DNA from: Mariniflexile sp044335535 | Lineage (GTDB): Bacteria; Bacteroidota; Bacteroidia; Flavobacteriales; Flavobacteriaceae | Reading direction: 5' to 3' | Assembly: GCF_044335535.1 (NCBI RefSeq) | Contig: NZ_JBIQVZ010000009.1 | Coordinates: 62,001 to 126,000, forward strand | Length of the DNA: 64,000 bases | Program-made: the position numbers and the translations under genes | Shown: positions 54,374 through 62,161 of the stretch, in pieces | How the letters are laid out: every line of letters begins with the position of its first letter | Position numbering within the stretch: position 1 is the stretch's first letter | Notes under the pieces: generated by a model | What the model saw: the letters and a program-made list of their open reading frames with translations, nothing else | The model's database searches: none | Told to the model about the DNA's origin: nothing

Positions 54374-55207
54374 TTGGAAACTCTTTTAAACTATTTTGAA
54401 ACGATTCCATCATCACACCGAAGCTTGATTTTAGTGGGTGGATTGACTTTTTTTTGGCTTTTGGAAGGGGCTGTTCCATTATTCAGATTCAATTATAAAA
54501 AATGGCAACATGCGGTTCCTAATATATTTTTCACCTTAACAACCATTATTGTCAATTTTTCACTAGCTTTTTTATTGCTGAAATTGGCAGATTGGGTCAT
54601 GGCAAACAACTTCGGGGTTTTAAATTGGCTGCCCGAAATACCCCTTTGGTTGTATATCGTTTTAGGGGTGTTTTTAATGGATTTTTTCGGGGCTTATGTG
54701 CCTCATTTTGTAGAGCATAAAGTCAAGCCTTTTTGGATGGTGCATTTAGTACATCATTCCGATCATAAAGTAGATGCCACCACGGCAAACAGACATCATC
54801 CTTTAGAAAGCGTTATTCGGTTTGTGTTCACGCTGATTGGCGTTATTATTATTGGTGCGCCTATGGGGATTGTACTGTTGTATCAGTCCATGTCTGTAGT
54901 AGCTACCCAATTTACACATGCCAATATAAAATTACCTAGAAAAGTCGATCATATTTTAAGTTATGTGCTGGTGTCGCCCGATATGCATAAAGTGCACCAT
55001 CATTATAGATTGCCTTATACCGATTCTAATTATGGCAATATCTTTTCAGTTTGGGATAGGCTTTTTGGAACGTATATGGAATTAGACAGAGACCAATTAA
55101 TTTACGGTGTCGATGTATTTCCAGATGAAAAAGAAAACAGCACGATTAAAGGTTTATTGAGGCAACCATTTCAAAAGTACAGAAAGCCTACGGTTACTAA
55201 TCCATAA
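54374..55207 (+). CDS. Sterol desaturase/fatty acid hydroxylase family membrane protein
   Basis: A 277-residue di-iron membrane oxygenase-type protein with a TTG start (METLLNYFETIPSSHRSLIL). About four hydrophobic segments and the His clusters HFVEH, HLVHHSDH, NRHHP and HKVHHH match the family's eight-histidine iron site. Bacterial members act on lipids such as carotenoids, sphingolipids or hopanoids. The substrate here is unknown. Its 3' end overlaps the convergent serine hydrolase gene by 11 bp. Confidence 0.9.
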   Translation: METLLNYFETIPSSHRSLILVGGLTFFWLLEGAVPLFRFNYKKWQHAVPNIFFTLTTIIVNFSLAFLLLKLADWVMANNFGVLNWLPEIPLWLYIVLGVFLMDFFGAYVPHFVEHKVKPFWMVHLVHHSDHKVDATTANRHHPLESVIRFVFTLIGVIIIGAPMGIVLLYQSMSVVATQFTHANIKLPRKVDHILSYVLVSPDMHKVHHHYRLPYTDSNYGNIFSVWDRLFGTYMELDRDQLIYGVDVFPDEKENSTIKGLLRQPFQKYRKPTVTNP

Positions 55208-56276
55208 AAATAGCTTCAAGCTCCTCTCCAAAGTCTTTCATGGAAACGCCTGTTAAATTGGTTAAAACGGCAATAACCAGTTCCTCTTTAGGATATACCA
55301 ACAAAATAGTGGAAGCGCCAACACCACCACCTGTATGATAATATTTTGGCGTCCCATTTTTTGAATGTCCTACCGAAAAACCAATGCCATAACCTGTTAT
55401 TTTTCCATTTTTTAAACGTTGTGAAGTAATGATTTCTGAAAGCGCTTCTTTAGATACCAGTGTGGGCGAAATTATTTCGTTTCCAAACTTTACAACATCT
55501 TCTGAAGTTGATAAAAAGCCACCGCCCGCCACTTTATATTCGTTGTCAACAGCTTTGGCAAACACGGGTCCTTTTAATGGAGATGTGCTATAAAACTGCG
55601 TTTTGTTTGGCACCATAGCATCAGAGACATCCATCATGGTATGGTTCATTTGCAAAGATTTAAAGATGGAATCGTTAACGAAGGCATCAAAAGGTAGGTT
55701 ACTGACTTTTTGAATTATTTCACTTAATAGTACATAACCATGGGAACTGTAATTAAATTGCGTACCAGGTTCAAATAAAAGCGGATCGTTTTTAAACAAA
55801 TCCAATCCTTCGGTAATACTCATTTTTTTGTTTAAAGCATATTCGGTGTCGTCTCTGTAATGGCGAATGCCGGCTAAATTACCTCCCAGTTGCCTCACCG
55901 TGAAATCGTACGGTTGTTTTGGGTAATCGGGTAGGTAGTTATAAACGCTGGAATCTAAGTCAATAAGTTTATTGTCAACCAATTTAGCCAAAGCAAGTGC
56001 TGTTATGGATTTTGAAATACTGGCTATTCTAAAAATGGTAGTATCTGGTTTTACAGGAGTTTTAGTACTTTTGTTTGAAAATCCGAAGCCTTTGGACCAG
56101 ATAAGTTCACCATGTTGGGATACCGAAATAGCCATACCGGTTATTTTGTTTTTCCGCAGAAATTTTTTAGCCAGCTTTTTGGCTGCCTTGGTTTTAACCT
56201 CACTTGGGTTTTCGACGGTTTGACTAAATCCTATAGCGCTTAAAAGGAGCATTATGGAAGCAATAATTCTTTTCAT
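55197..56276 (-). CDS. Class C beta-lactamase-like serine hydrolase
   Basis: A 359-residue exported enzyme (signal peptide about 1-19). The penicillin-recognising motifs are present: S86-x2-K89 in SISKS, Y176-S-S178 in NYSSHGY, and H314-T-G316 in YHTGGG. Such proteins act as D,D-peptidases, esterases or aminopeptidases. Antibiotic resistance should not be assumed. It sits upstream of a DUF1343/NamZ-like gene on the same strand, separated by a word array, a pairing compatible with peptidoglycan recycling (inference). Confidence 0.9.
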   Translation of the reverse strand: MKRIIASIMLLLSAIGFSQTVENPSEVKTKAAKKLAKKFLRKNKITGMAISVSQHGELIWSKGFGFSNKSTKTPVKPDTTIFRIASISKSITALALAKLVDNKLIDLDSSVYNYLPDYPKQPYDFTVRQLGGNLAGIRHYRDDTEYALNKKMSITEGLDLFKNDPLLFEPGTQFNYSSHGYVLLSEIIQKVSNLPFDAFVNDSIFKSLQMNHTMMDVSDAMVPNKTQFYSTSPLKGPVFAKAVDNEYKVAGGGFLSTSEDVVKFGNEIISPTLVSKEALSEIITSQRLKNGKITGYGIGFSVGHSKNGTPKYYHTGGGVGASTILLVYPKEELVIAVLTNLTGVSMKDFGEELEAIFMD

Positions 56277-56279
56277 TTT

Positions 56280-56640
56280 GTTAATCGTGAAAGGTGAAAT
56301 GGTGAAACGTGAAATGTGAAAACGTGAATCGTGAAAACGTGAAATGTGAAACGTGAAGCATACATCAAAATTCGTAAATCGTCAATCGTAAATCGTAAAT
56401 CGTCACTCGTAAATCGTGAAACGTGAAACGTGAAATGTGAAACATAATTCAAAATTCATAATCCATAATCCATAATTCATAATCCATAATCCATAATTCG
56501 TAAATCGTAAATCGTAAATCGTAAATCGTCACTCGTAAATCGTGAAACGTGAAACGTGAAATGTGAAACATAATTCAAAATTCATAATCCGTAATTCGTC
56601 AATCGTCAATCGTCAATCGTAAATCGTAAATCGTAAATCA
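56280..56640. repeat. Long CGTGAAACG / ATAATCCATAATTC word array
   Basis: About 360 bp between the serine hydrolase and NamZ-like genes, made of CGTGAAACGTGAAATGTG, ATCGTCAATCGTAAATC and CATAATCCATAATTC units. Larger blocks are themselves repeated (56400-56455 resembles 56530-56585). The array crosses the stop codon of the NamZ-like gene, so positions 56606-56640 are both array and coding sequence. Confidence 0.85.
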
Positions 56641-58054
56641 AATATTTCTTCCTAACTTTCCTAAATCCATCCAATCCCTGTTGCCAGGTTGCTTTTATGG
56701 CGGTTTCCGTTAAGCCAGCTTCTATTTGCTGTTGCAATTTTTTTGTTCCAGCCAATTTCGTAAAAAACGCATTAAAGAATTCAGATTTATTTTGAGTGGA
56801 ACGATAGGCATTTATTAGGTAACTTAAATCCAATCCGTTTAATTTTTTAGTATGGGATAGATTCATTCCGTAGCACACTTTATTTTGATATGGAGGTTGT
56901 TTAGCGCCTTCGTTGGGTTGTGGGGTAAAGGAGTAAGTGTATTTGGTTTTATCTAAAAACGGACTCCCAAACACTTGAAACTGTTTATCTGTTCCACGCC
57001 CGACACTCACATTCGTGCCTTCAAAAAAGCATAAACTCGGGTATAGGTTAATAGCTGTGTCGTTTGGCAAATTCGGACTCGGTTTTATGGGTAAACTATA
57101 GGCTGTTTGATGCGTGTAATTTTTAATAGGAATCACTTTCAATTCGCATTGAATACCATTTTTCAGCCATTTTTCACCGTTTATCATAGTAGCATATTCA
57201 CCAATAGTCATGCCATGAACCACAGGAATGGGGTGCATGCCCACAAAACTTTTATGTTCCATTTCCAAAATAGGCCCATCAACGTAATGGCCGTTGGGGT
57301 TGGGTCGGTCTAAAATCAGTAGAGGTATATGGGCTTCGGCACAAGCTTCCATCACATAATGCAATGAGGAAATATAGGTGTAAAACCGTGCGCCCACATC
57401 TTGAATGTCAAAAACCATCACATCAATATGTTTAAGCTGCTCTGGCTTCGGCTTTTTATTGTCACCATAAAGCGACACAATAGGAACGCCCGTTTTGGCA
57501 TCCATACCATCTTTAATATGTTCGCCAGCATCGGCAGTACCCCTAAAACCATGCTCCGGAGCAAATACGATTTTTATGTTTATGTTTAGTGATAGTAAGG
57601 AATCTACTAGGTGGGTGTAGTGGTTGGGTGTTGGGTTCTGGGTTTTGGGTTCTGGGTCTTGGGTCTTAGGTCTTGGCTCTTGTCTCTTGCTTCTTGTCTC
57701 ATATCTCTCTTTAAAGATAACTGACGTCTGATTCGCCACAACACCAACACGTTTGCCTTTCAGCAATGGTAAATAGGCATCCGTTTGGTTTGCACCGGGG
57801 ATGGGTGTTGGGTTCTGGGTCTTGGCTCCTGGGTCTTGTCTCTCGTCTCTTGTCTCTTGTCTCTTGTCTCCTGCGTACTGTGTACTGTGTACTGACTCTT
57901 GTCTCTCGTCTCCTGTCTCCCATCTTCCGTCTCCCGTCTCCCGTCTCCCGTCTTCCGTCTTCAACCCATCAACTTTCTCCCTCGAAAAGTTTCCGCAAGA
58001 AATCATTCCTAAAACAAATAATAAAACTGTATTTTTGACAACATTAAACCGCAT
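56606..58054 (-). CDS. DUF1343 exo-beta-N-acetylmuramidase (NamZ-like) with repeat insertions
   Basis: A 482-residue exported lipoprotein (lipobox GMISC, Cys20) of the DUF1343 family, whose characterised member NamZ removes terminal N-acetylmuramic acid from peptidoglycan fragments. Conserved landmarks are GKRVGVVANQTS, FAPEHGFRG, FDIQDVGARFYTYISSLHYVMEA, DRPNPNGHYVDGPI, GRGTDKQF and NGLDLSYLI. Three stretches are abnormal: residues about 32-88 (ETGDGRWETGDERQE type), 117-144 (RSKRQEPRPKTQDPEPK type) and the tail YDLRFTIDD. All are translated word repeats. The first two lie before or between core elements, so the enzyme may still fold. Confidence 0.88.
   Translation of the reverse strand: MRFNVVKNTVLLFVLGMISCGNFSREKVDGLKTEDGRRETGDGRWETGDERQESVHSTQYAGDKRQETRDERQDPGAKTQNPTPIPGANQTDAYLPLLKGKRVGVVANQTSVIFKERYETRSKRQEPRPKTQDPEPKTQNPTPNHYTHLVDSLLSLNINIKIVFAPEHGFRGTADAGEHIKDGMDAKTGVPIVSLYGDNKKPKPEQLKHIDVMVFDIQDVGARFYTYISSLHYVMEACAEAHIPLLILDRPNPNGHYVDGPILEMEHKSFVGMHPIPVVHGMTIGEYATMINGEKWLKNGIQCELKVIPIKNYTHQTAYSLPIKPSPNLPNDTAINLYPSLCFFEGTNVSVGRGTDKQFQVFGSPFLDKTKYTYSFTPQPNEGAKQPPYQNKVCYGMNLSHTKKLNGLDLSYLINAYRSTQNKSEFFNAFFTKLAGTKKLQQQIEAGLTETAIKATWQQGLDGFRKVRKKYLIYDLRFTIDD
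57623..57706. repeat. Word array inside the NamZ-like gene, second insertion
   Basis: GGGTTCTGGGTTTTGGG and CTTGTCTCTTG units lie within the coding region and add about 28 residues between GVVANQTSVIFKE and the NPTPNHYTHLVDSLL segment. The length is a multiple of three by necessity, since the frame continues. Confidence 0.85.
57800..57962. repeat. Word array inside the NamZ-like gene, first insertion
   Basis: CTCTTGTCTCTTGTC, CTGTGTACTGTGTACTG and CCGTCTCCCGTCTCCCG units lie between the lipobox region and the start of the DUF1343 domain and add about 55 residues of charged linker. Open frames on the opposite strand here are by-products. Confidence 0.85.
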
Positions 58055-58062
58055 AGTGTATT

Positions 58063-59298
58063 TTGAATTACGAGTTTTTTTTAGCTAAACGTATAATAGG
58101 CAGCAAAGCGTATAAAAGTAGTGTTTCGGCACCAATAATAAAAATTGGTATTGCAGCAATTACTATCGGTATGGTGGTGATGATGGTTGCCATAGCAACG
58201 GGTATCGGACTTCAGCAAAAAATCCGTGATAAAGTCGTGGCGTTTAATGGGCATGTAACCATCTCCAATTACGATAGCAACAATTCGCAAGAAAGTCTGT
58301 TTCCCATATCTAAAAAACAAGATTTTTACCCCGAATTTAAGTCGGTTGAAGGCGTGAAACACATTCAGGCCGTGGCTTCCAGATTTGGTGTTATTCGCAC
58401 CGAAACCGATTTTGAAGCCGCCTACCTAAAAGGTGTGGGTGCCGATTATGACTGGGCATACTTTAAGGACTTTTTAGTAGAAGGGAAACTACCGGATTAT
58501 ACCAAAGACATGAACGAAGATGTTTTAATCTCACAATATTTAGCCAATAGGCTCGGGTTTAAGGTAAACGATACCTTTCAAATGGTGTTCCCGAAAGAGG
58601 ATGCCGAAAAGCTGCCCAACATCATTACCTATAAAATCACGGGTATTTACAATTCGGGATTTCAAGAGTTGGATGCACAATACCTTTTGGGCGATATTCG
58701 CCATATCCAACGTATTAATAGATGGAACGACGATCAAATAGGCAATTTTGAGGTGTTTATAGCCGATTACGACCAACTTCCCACAAAAGGCATCGAAATT
58801 TACCGAAGCACGCCATCAACGCTTAATACCCAAACCATCACCGAGAAATACGCCTCCGTTTTTGAGTGGATAAACATTTTCGACAAAAACATTTACGGGA
58901 TTATTGGCATCATGATTTTGGTAGCCGGCATCAACATGATCACCGCATTACTGGTTTTAATCCTGGAGCGTACCCAAATGATAGGCATTTTAAAAGCCTT
59001 GGGAAGCAACAACTGGAGCATCCGGAAATTGTTTTTATACAACGCCAGTTACCTCATTATACTAGGCCTTTTCTGGGGTAACCTGATAGGTTTAAGCCTG
59101 TTGTTTGCGCAAAAATATTTTAAGCTATTCCCGTTGGACCCCAGCGTGTATTACGTCACCGAAGCCCCCGTTTACATAGGAGTGGGCTATATTGTGGCCT
59201 TAAACATAGGCACCATGCTCCTGTGTTTACTCATGCTTTTGGTACCCTCGTATATCATTACCAAAATATCACCGGTAAAAGCCATCCGCTTCGAATAA
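58063..59298 (+). CDS. FtsX-like permease, LolC/LolE family
   Basis: A 411-residue inner-membrane protein with a TTG start. MNYEFFLAKRIIGSKAYKSSVSAPIIKIGIAAI is the standard beginning of the flavobacterial family and no ATG is near. It has the MacB/LolE topology: one N-terminal membrane helix (about 27-50), a large periplasmic domain (about 55-265), and three C-terminal helices (about 278-300, 325-350, 370-400). It probably helps release lipoproteins for outer-membrane sorting, powered by an ATPase encoded elsewhere. It is divergent from the NamZ-like gene with only 8 bp between start codons, so promoters must overlap. Confidence 0.9.
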   Translation: MNYEFFLAKRIIGSKAYKSSVSAPIIKIGIAAITIGMVVMMVAIATGIGLQQKIRDKVVAFNGHVTISNYDSNNSQESLFPISKKQDFYPEFKSVEGVKHIQAVASRFGVIRTETDFEAAYLKGVGADYDWAYFKDFLVEGKLPDYTKDMNEDVLISQYLANRLGFKVNDTFQMVFPKEDAEKLPNIITYKITGIYNSGFQELDAQYLLGDIRHIQRINRWNDDQIGNFEVFIADYDQLPTKGIEIYRSTPSTLNTQTITEKYASVFEWINIFDKNIYGIIGIMILVAGINMITALLVLILERTQMIGILKALGSNNWSIRKLFLYNASYLIILGLFWGNLIGLSLLFAQKYFKLFPLDPSVYYVTEAPVYIGVGYIVALNIGTMLLCLLMLLVPSYIITKISPVKAIRFE

Positions 59299-59304
59299 TT
59301 TTTT

Positions 59305-59395
59305 GGGCATTACCCTTGGGGGTCGCGCTATACACTACTAGTTTTGGCTCGCTGCGTCTACGCGCCAAAAGCTATCCGTTTCTATCGCTAACGCA
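59305..59395 (+). repeat. GGTCGCGCTAT repeat, copy B (uninterrupted)
   Basis: GGGCATTACCC (59305-59315), GGTCGCGCTAT (59321-59331), a GCGC-containing hairpin core and TTTCTATCGCTAACGCA form one compact unit immediately after the permease stop codon and 5 bp before MITE copy 4. Compare the interrupted copy A at 31617-31918. Confidence 0.7.
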
Positions 59396-59399
59396 GCCC

Positions 59400-59529
59400 C
59401 AATATCATTAAGTTAAGCCTGTTTATTCTAAATTGTCACATTGAGCTTGTCGAAATGCTTAACAAAAAAGGACTTGATGGAGGTTACGACTGCACTCCTG
59501 ACCCACTTCTCCTTAACATAATGACATTG
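59400..59529. mobile_element. MITE copy 4 (CAATGTCATTAAG family, shortest)
   Basis: A 130-bp element with ends CAATATCATTAAGTTAAG and CTTAACATAATGACATTG. It keeps the ATTCTAAATTGTCACATTGAGC block but has lost part of the middle. Same orientation as copy 2. It marks the left edge of the accessory island. Confidence 0.82.
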
Positions 59530-59632
59530 AATGCACCCCACATACAAAGACATTTTACAACCCTAAAACCTGTGTTTTTTGCAAAATTCACCCAAATAAT
59601 CGATGAAATGCACCTATTTGCCCCATACCTTG

Positions 59633-59712
59633 TTCGACATGCCTTCGAGGATGCTTCGGGAATCCTTCGTAAAATAGGGCTTTTTACGAACAATCCTCGA
59701 AGGAATGTCGAA
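59633..59712. repeat. 80-bp double-stem palindrome
   Basis: The outer 20-bp arms (59633-59652 and 59693-59712) match with one mismatch and hold TTCGACATGCCTTCGAGGAT. An inner stem TTCGTAAAA/TTTTACGAA lies in the loop. It could form a long hairpin in RNA or a cruciform in DNA. No gene is present between 59299 and 59989. Confidence 0.65.
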
Positions 59713-59989
59713 GGAGACTCGAACAAAACCCTAATAAGTGATTAAAATGGCGTTGGAAACCACTTAAACGGAATAAATAAAATACAACTTATTTTTGTAA
59801 GTGAATTTTTATTATATTCGTAACTGTATAATTTGGATGTAGACTGTTGTTTATGTTTAATTGTTGGCATAACATTGGATACCTTGTTGAAAAGCAATAG
59901 ATTGCATACGTGAAAAGTATAATTATACTTGTATTGCTTTTTATTGGGATTATACGATTGTTACATTACAACTAAAAAAAGTAAGAGAA

Positions 59990-60511
59990 ATGAAATATGC
60001 AATTATGTTAGGCTCGAATATGTTCATTGGAACAAATGGAATTTTTACAGTAGAAATTAATGGAAAATTGAAAGAATTTTTTAAAATCCGAGAAATATTT
60101 CGAGAAAGATCAGAAGGTTCATATTTGGTAGTCGATTGCGATATTAAAGATTCCGAAAATAAAAGGGAGGTAAAGCTTTTCAAAAGTAAACCAGTTGTGG
60201 CAGACGAGAATATTCAGATTGAATCTGATAAAAAGATTTTGCTTGCTAAAAGATCAGACGGAAGTCCAATTATTAAAATTGAACAAATTGAAAACGACAA
60301 TCCTACTCTGCCGAAATCTGGACCAATTTCAGAAGAACTTAAAACGAATCAGGTAGATGCTATTTTGAGAATAACTGGAAATTTTTATGCTGGAGATTTT
60401 AAAGTAGATATTGACGATGTGAATATGAAGATAGACGGAATAATGCTTGGAGGAAATTTGAGTGTCGGAACTGGTGGAATGCAAATTACCCCAATGGGAT
60501 TTTCGATGTAA
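59990..60511 (+). CDS. Uncharacterised 173-residue protein of the accessory island
   Basis: I do not recognise a named family. The first half (MLGSNMFIGTNGIFTVEINGK, then REIFRERSEGSYLVVDCDIKD) looks like a small beta-rich domain. The last 60 residues contain alternating short strands with glycines (ITGNFYAGDFKVDIDDVNMKIDGIMLGGNLSVGTGGM) suggestive of a beta-solenoid or polymerising edge. No signal peptide or membrane segment is seen. It is preceded by a 690-bp repeat-filled gap and followed 22 bp later by a membrane-anchored protein, likely a transcriptional partner. Confidence 0.7.
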   Translation: MKYAIMLGSNMFIGTNGIFTVEINGKLKEFFKIREIFRERSEGSYLVVDCDIKDSENKREVKLFKSKPVVADENIQIESDKKILLAKRSDGSPIIKIEQIENDNPTLPKSGPISEELKTNQVDAILRITGNFYAGDFKVDIDDVNMKIDGIMLGGNLSVGTGGMQITPMGFSM

Positions 60512-60533
60512 ACACTATAGACAAGCTAGTAAT

Positions 60534-61160
60534 ATGGAAAACCTAACATACTGGAAAATAATAATAGATTTGATAACCTCACTGGGGTCGATTTCTGCTG
60601 TGATAATTGCGATTCTTGCTATAAGATTTGCAACCAAGACTTCAAACCACCAAATTCTAGTTTCTAAAGTGGAGGAGATCTATGAAATTACACAACATCT
60701 TCTTTACTACTACCCGTCCTTAATATTTGTGTATAACCGACTCAATGAAAGTCATAACTCAGAAAAATATAATGCCGAAGAAAGGTCTTCAAAACATAAG
60801 AAGTATCAGAAATTAGTAGAACAATTCAAAAAAAATGTAGATACGGAAGATTTATATAGAAAAACAGGTCGTTTAAGAACTTTGGCGCAGGCATACTTAT
60901 CTCCAGAACTTAAACGGAAGGTTTTAACATACAATGACCTATTTGAAAAATTGATTATTGTAATCCTTCAGGAACAAAAAATATTACAGGAAATATTTTA
61001 TAAAGAAGGATTCCCAGAGGAAAAATTATTGAGAGAATTTGCTGCTGAACTTGAGATTTGCCTGATAAAAATAATTAAGCTTGGTGAGAAGCCATTAAGT
61101 CAAAATGACATTGCAGAATATCGTTCCAAGGAGTTTAAGCAAAAATTAGATATAAAATAA
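60534..61160 (+). CDS. Uncharacterised membrane-anchored coiled-coil protein
   Basis: A 208-residue protein; the ATG at 60534 is chosen over a GTG at 60462 that would overlap the previous gene. One N-terminal membrane helix (about 9-31, IIIDLITSLGSISAVIIAILAI) is followed by a charged, helix-rich cytosolic part (VSKVEEIYEITQHLL onward) with a probable coiled coil. No catalytic motif. Small membrane-anchored helical proteins with this layout are often found in defence and accessory islands, but this is only context. Confidence 0.68.
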   Translation: MENLTYWKIIIDLITSLGSISAVIIAILAIRFATKTSNHQILVSKVEEIYEITQHLLYYYPSLIFVYNRLNESHNSEKYNAEERSSKHKKYQKLVEQFKKNVDTEDLYRKTGRLRTLAQAYLSPELKRKVLTYNDLFEKLIIVILQEQKILQEIFYKEGFPEEKLLREFAAELEICLIKIIKLGEKPLSQNDIAEYRSKEFKQKLDIK

Positions 61161-61173
61161 ACCCTATGTATAA

Positions 61174-61259
61174 CGTGCAGTAAGAAAAATGATGCAATGA
61201 TTACACTCGATAAAAAGTGTCACATTTGCCTACTGCGAAATCGTTGCGTGTAATGCACG
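61174..61259. repeat. Imperfect dyad between accessory genes
   Basis: In the 126-bp gap after the membrane-anchored protein gene, CGTGCA (61174-61179) faces TGCACG (61254-61259), ATTACAC (61200-61206) faces GTGTAAT (61248-61254), and GCAGTA (61177-61182) faces TACTGC (61231-61236). Alternative stems are possible. It could be a terminator, or a recombination site where gene modules were joined. Confidence 0.4.
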
Positions 61260-61286
61260 AAGAAAAATAGTAATAACATTTAAATT

Positions 61287-62153
61287 ATGATTTTCAATAT
61301 TTATTACATCAATTTTCCAAAGGTTTATGAAATCAAGATGATGTTAAGTAATGTTATTGCTTTAAGCCGAGAAAAACAGACTGATAGTAGTGACGGAAAA
61401 GAAGTTGATTATAGAGGTAAATTAGGAATAAACTTTCTAAATTTTTTCAATATTGCAGGAGCATCAATTGAAGGCGAGGCTGGACGGAAAAATCTCAATT
61501 CTGACTCTCAAAAAGTTCTTGAAACTTTTGAAATAAAAACGACAAAATCGGTAATCTTAAGTGAAATAATTGAAAAAAGTCAAGCTATAAATAGTTTTAC
61601 AGACTTAAAAGAAGGAAGTTTAATTAAGGTTGACAATGTAAATCTTTCTTTAGAAAATGAACCCGAATTAAGAACTGTAAAACTATTTACAAGTGGTTCG
61701 TTTAAGGGAATGAATATACCAGGTGCTAATGGTTTTGACATTAATAATTTGTTTAATTCAATGTTCAAGGATTATTCTTATAAAATGAAAGGAATACTTG
61801 AAAAAAGTGATGATGAACTATTAGTAAAAATACCTCTAACCTTTGAAAGTGAATTTGAAAGTTCTTATAGCGTTGATGACTTATTCATTGGAAGGGTTTC
61901 AATCGTGGGACTTTATAAAGGAAAGATAAAAGTTGATTCGTTAAAAAATTCTTTTGAATTCTTTCAAGAGTTAGGAACTATGCAAAATATGGTTACTAAC
62001 AATAATGACGAAACAAAAGAAATCCAAGATAGTCAATATACTGTCCAAAGTAAAGATTCTAGTTTCATATTTGCTAGTTCAAAAGATGGCAATAAAGAAT
62101 TTCATTATATTGATTTACTGGCTATAATTCAAAATGTTGATATCCCAAAATAA
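61287..62153 (+). CDS. Uncharacterised partner of the AAA+ protein (possibly DUF6414-like)
   Basis: A 288-residue soluble protein. Features seen: an N-terminal segment FNIYYINFPKVYEIKMMLSNVI, a glycine-rich stretch (GKLGINFLNFFNIAGASIEGEAG), LKEGSLIKVDNVNLSLENEPELRTVKLF, and a C-terminal half with several beta-strand-like runs. The order (membrane-facing YxNFPKVY start, variable middle, 'load' and beta part) reminds me of DUF6414 proteins, at low confidence. It ends 8 bp before an AAA+ gene, so the two are co-translated and probably act together. No signal peptide or transmembrane helix. Confidence 0.7.
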   Translation: MIFNIYYINFPKVYEIKMMLSNVIALSREKQTDSSDGKEVDYRGKLGINFLNFFNIAGASIEGEAGRKNLNSDSQKVLETFEIKTTKSVILSEIIEKSQAINSFTDLKEGSLIKVDNVNLSLENEPELRTVKLFTSGSFKGMNIPGANGFDINNLFNSMFKDYSYKMKGILEKSDDELLVKIPLTFESEFESSYSVDDLFIGRVSIVGLYKGKIKVDSLKNSFEFFQELGTMQNMVTNNNDETKEIQDSQYTVQSKDSSFIFASSKDGNKEFHYIDLLAIIQNVDIPK

Positions 62154-62161
62154 GTTATTAA

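Noticed and set aside
57700..58090. Forward-strand open frames of 90-95 codons opposite the NamZ-like gene
   Set aside because: They are serine/leucine-rich readings of the CTCTTGTCTC-type repeats, inside a well-supported reverse-strand gene.
59455..59745. A 96-codon forward frame after the permease
   Set aside because: It runs through MITE copy 4 and the 80-bp palindrome and resembles no protein family.
61161..61286. Integron attC site
   Set aside because: The dyad lacks the conserved core-site ends and no integron integrase is visible. It is listed only as an imperfect dyad.
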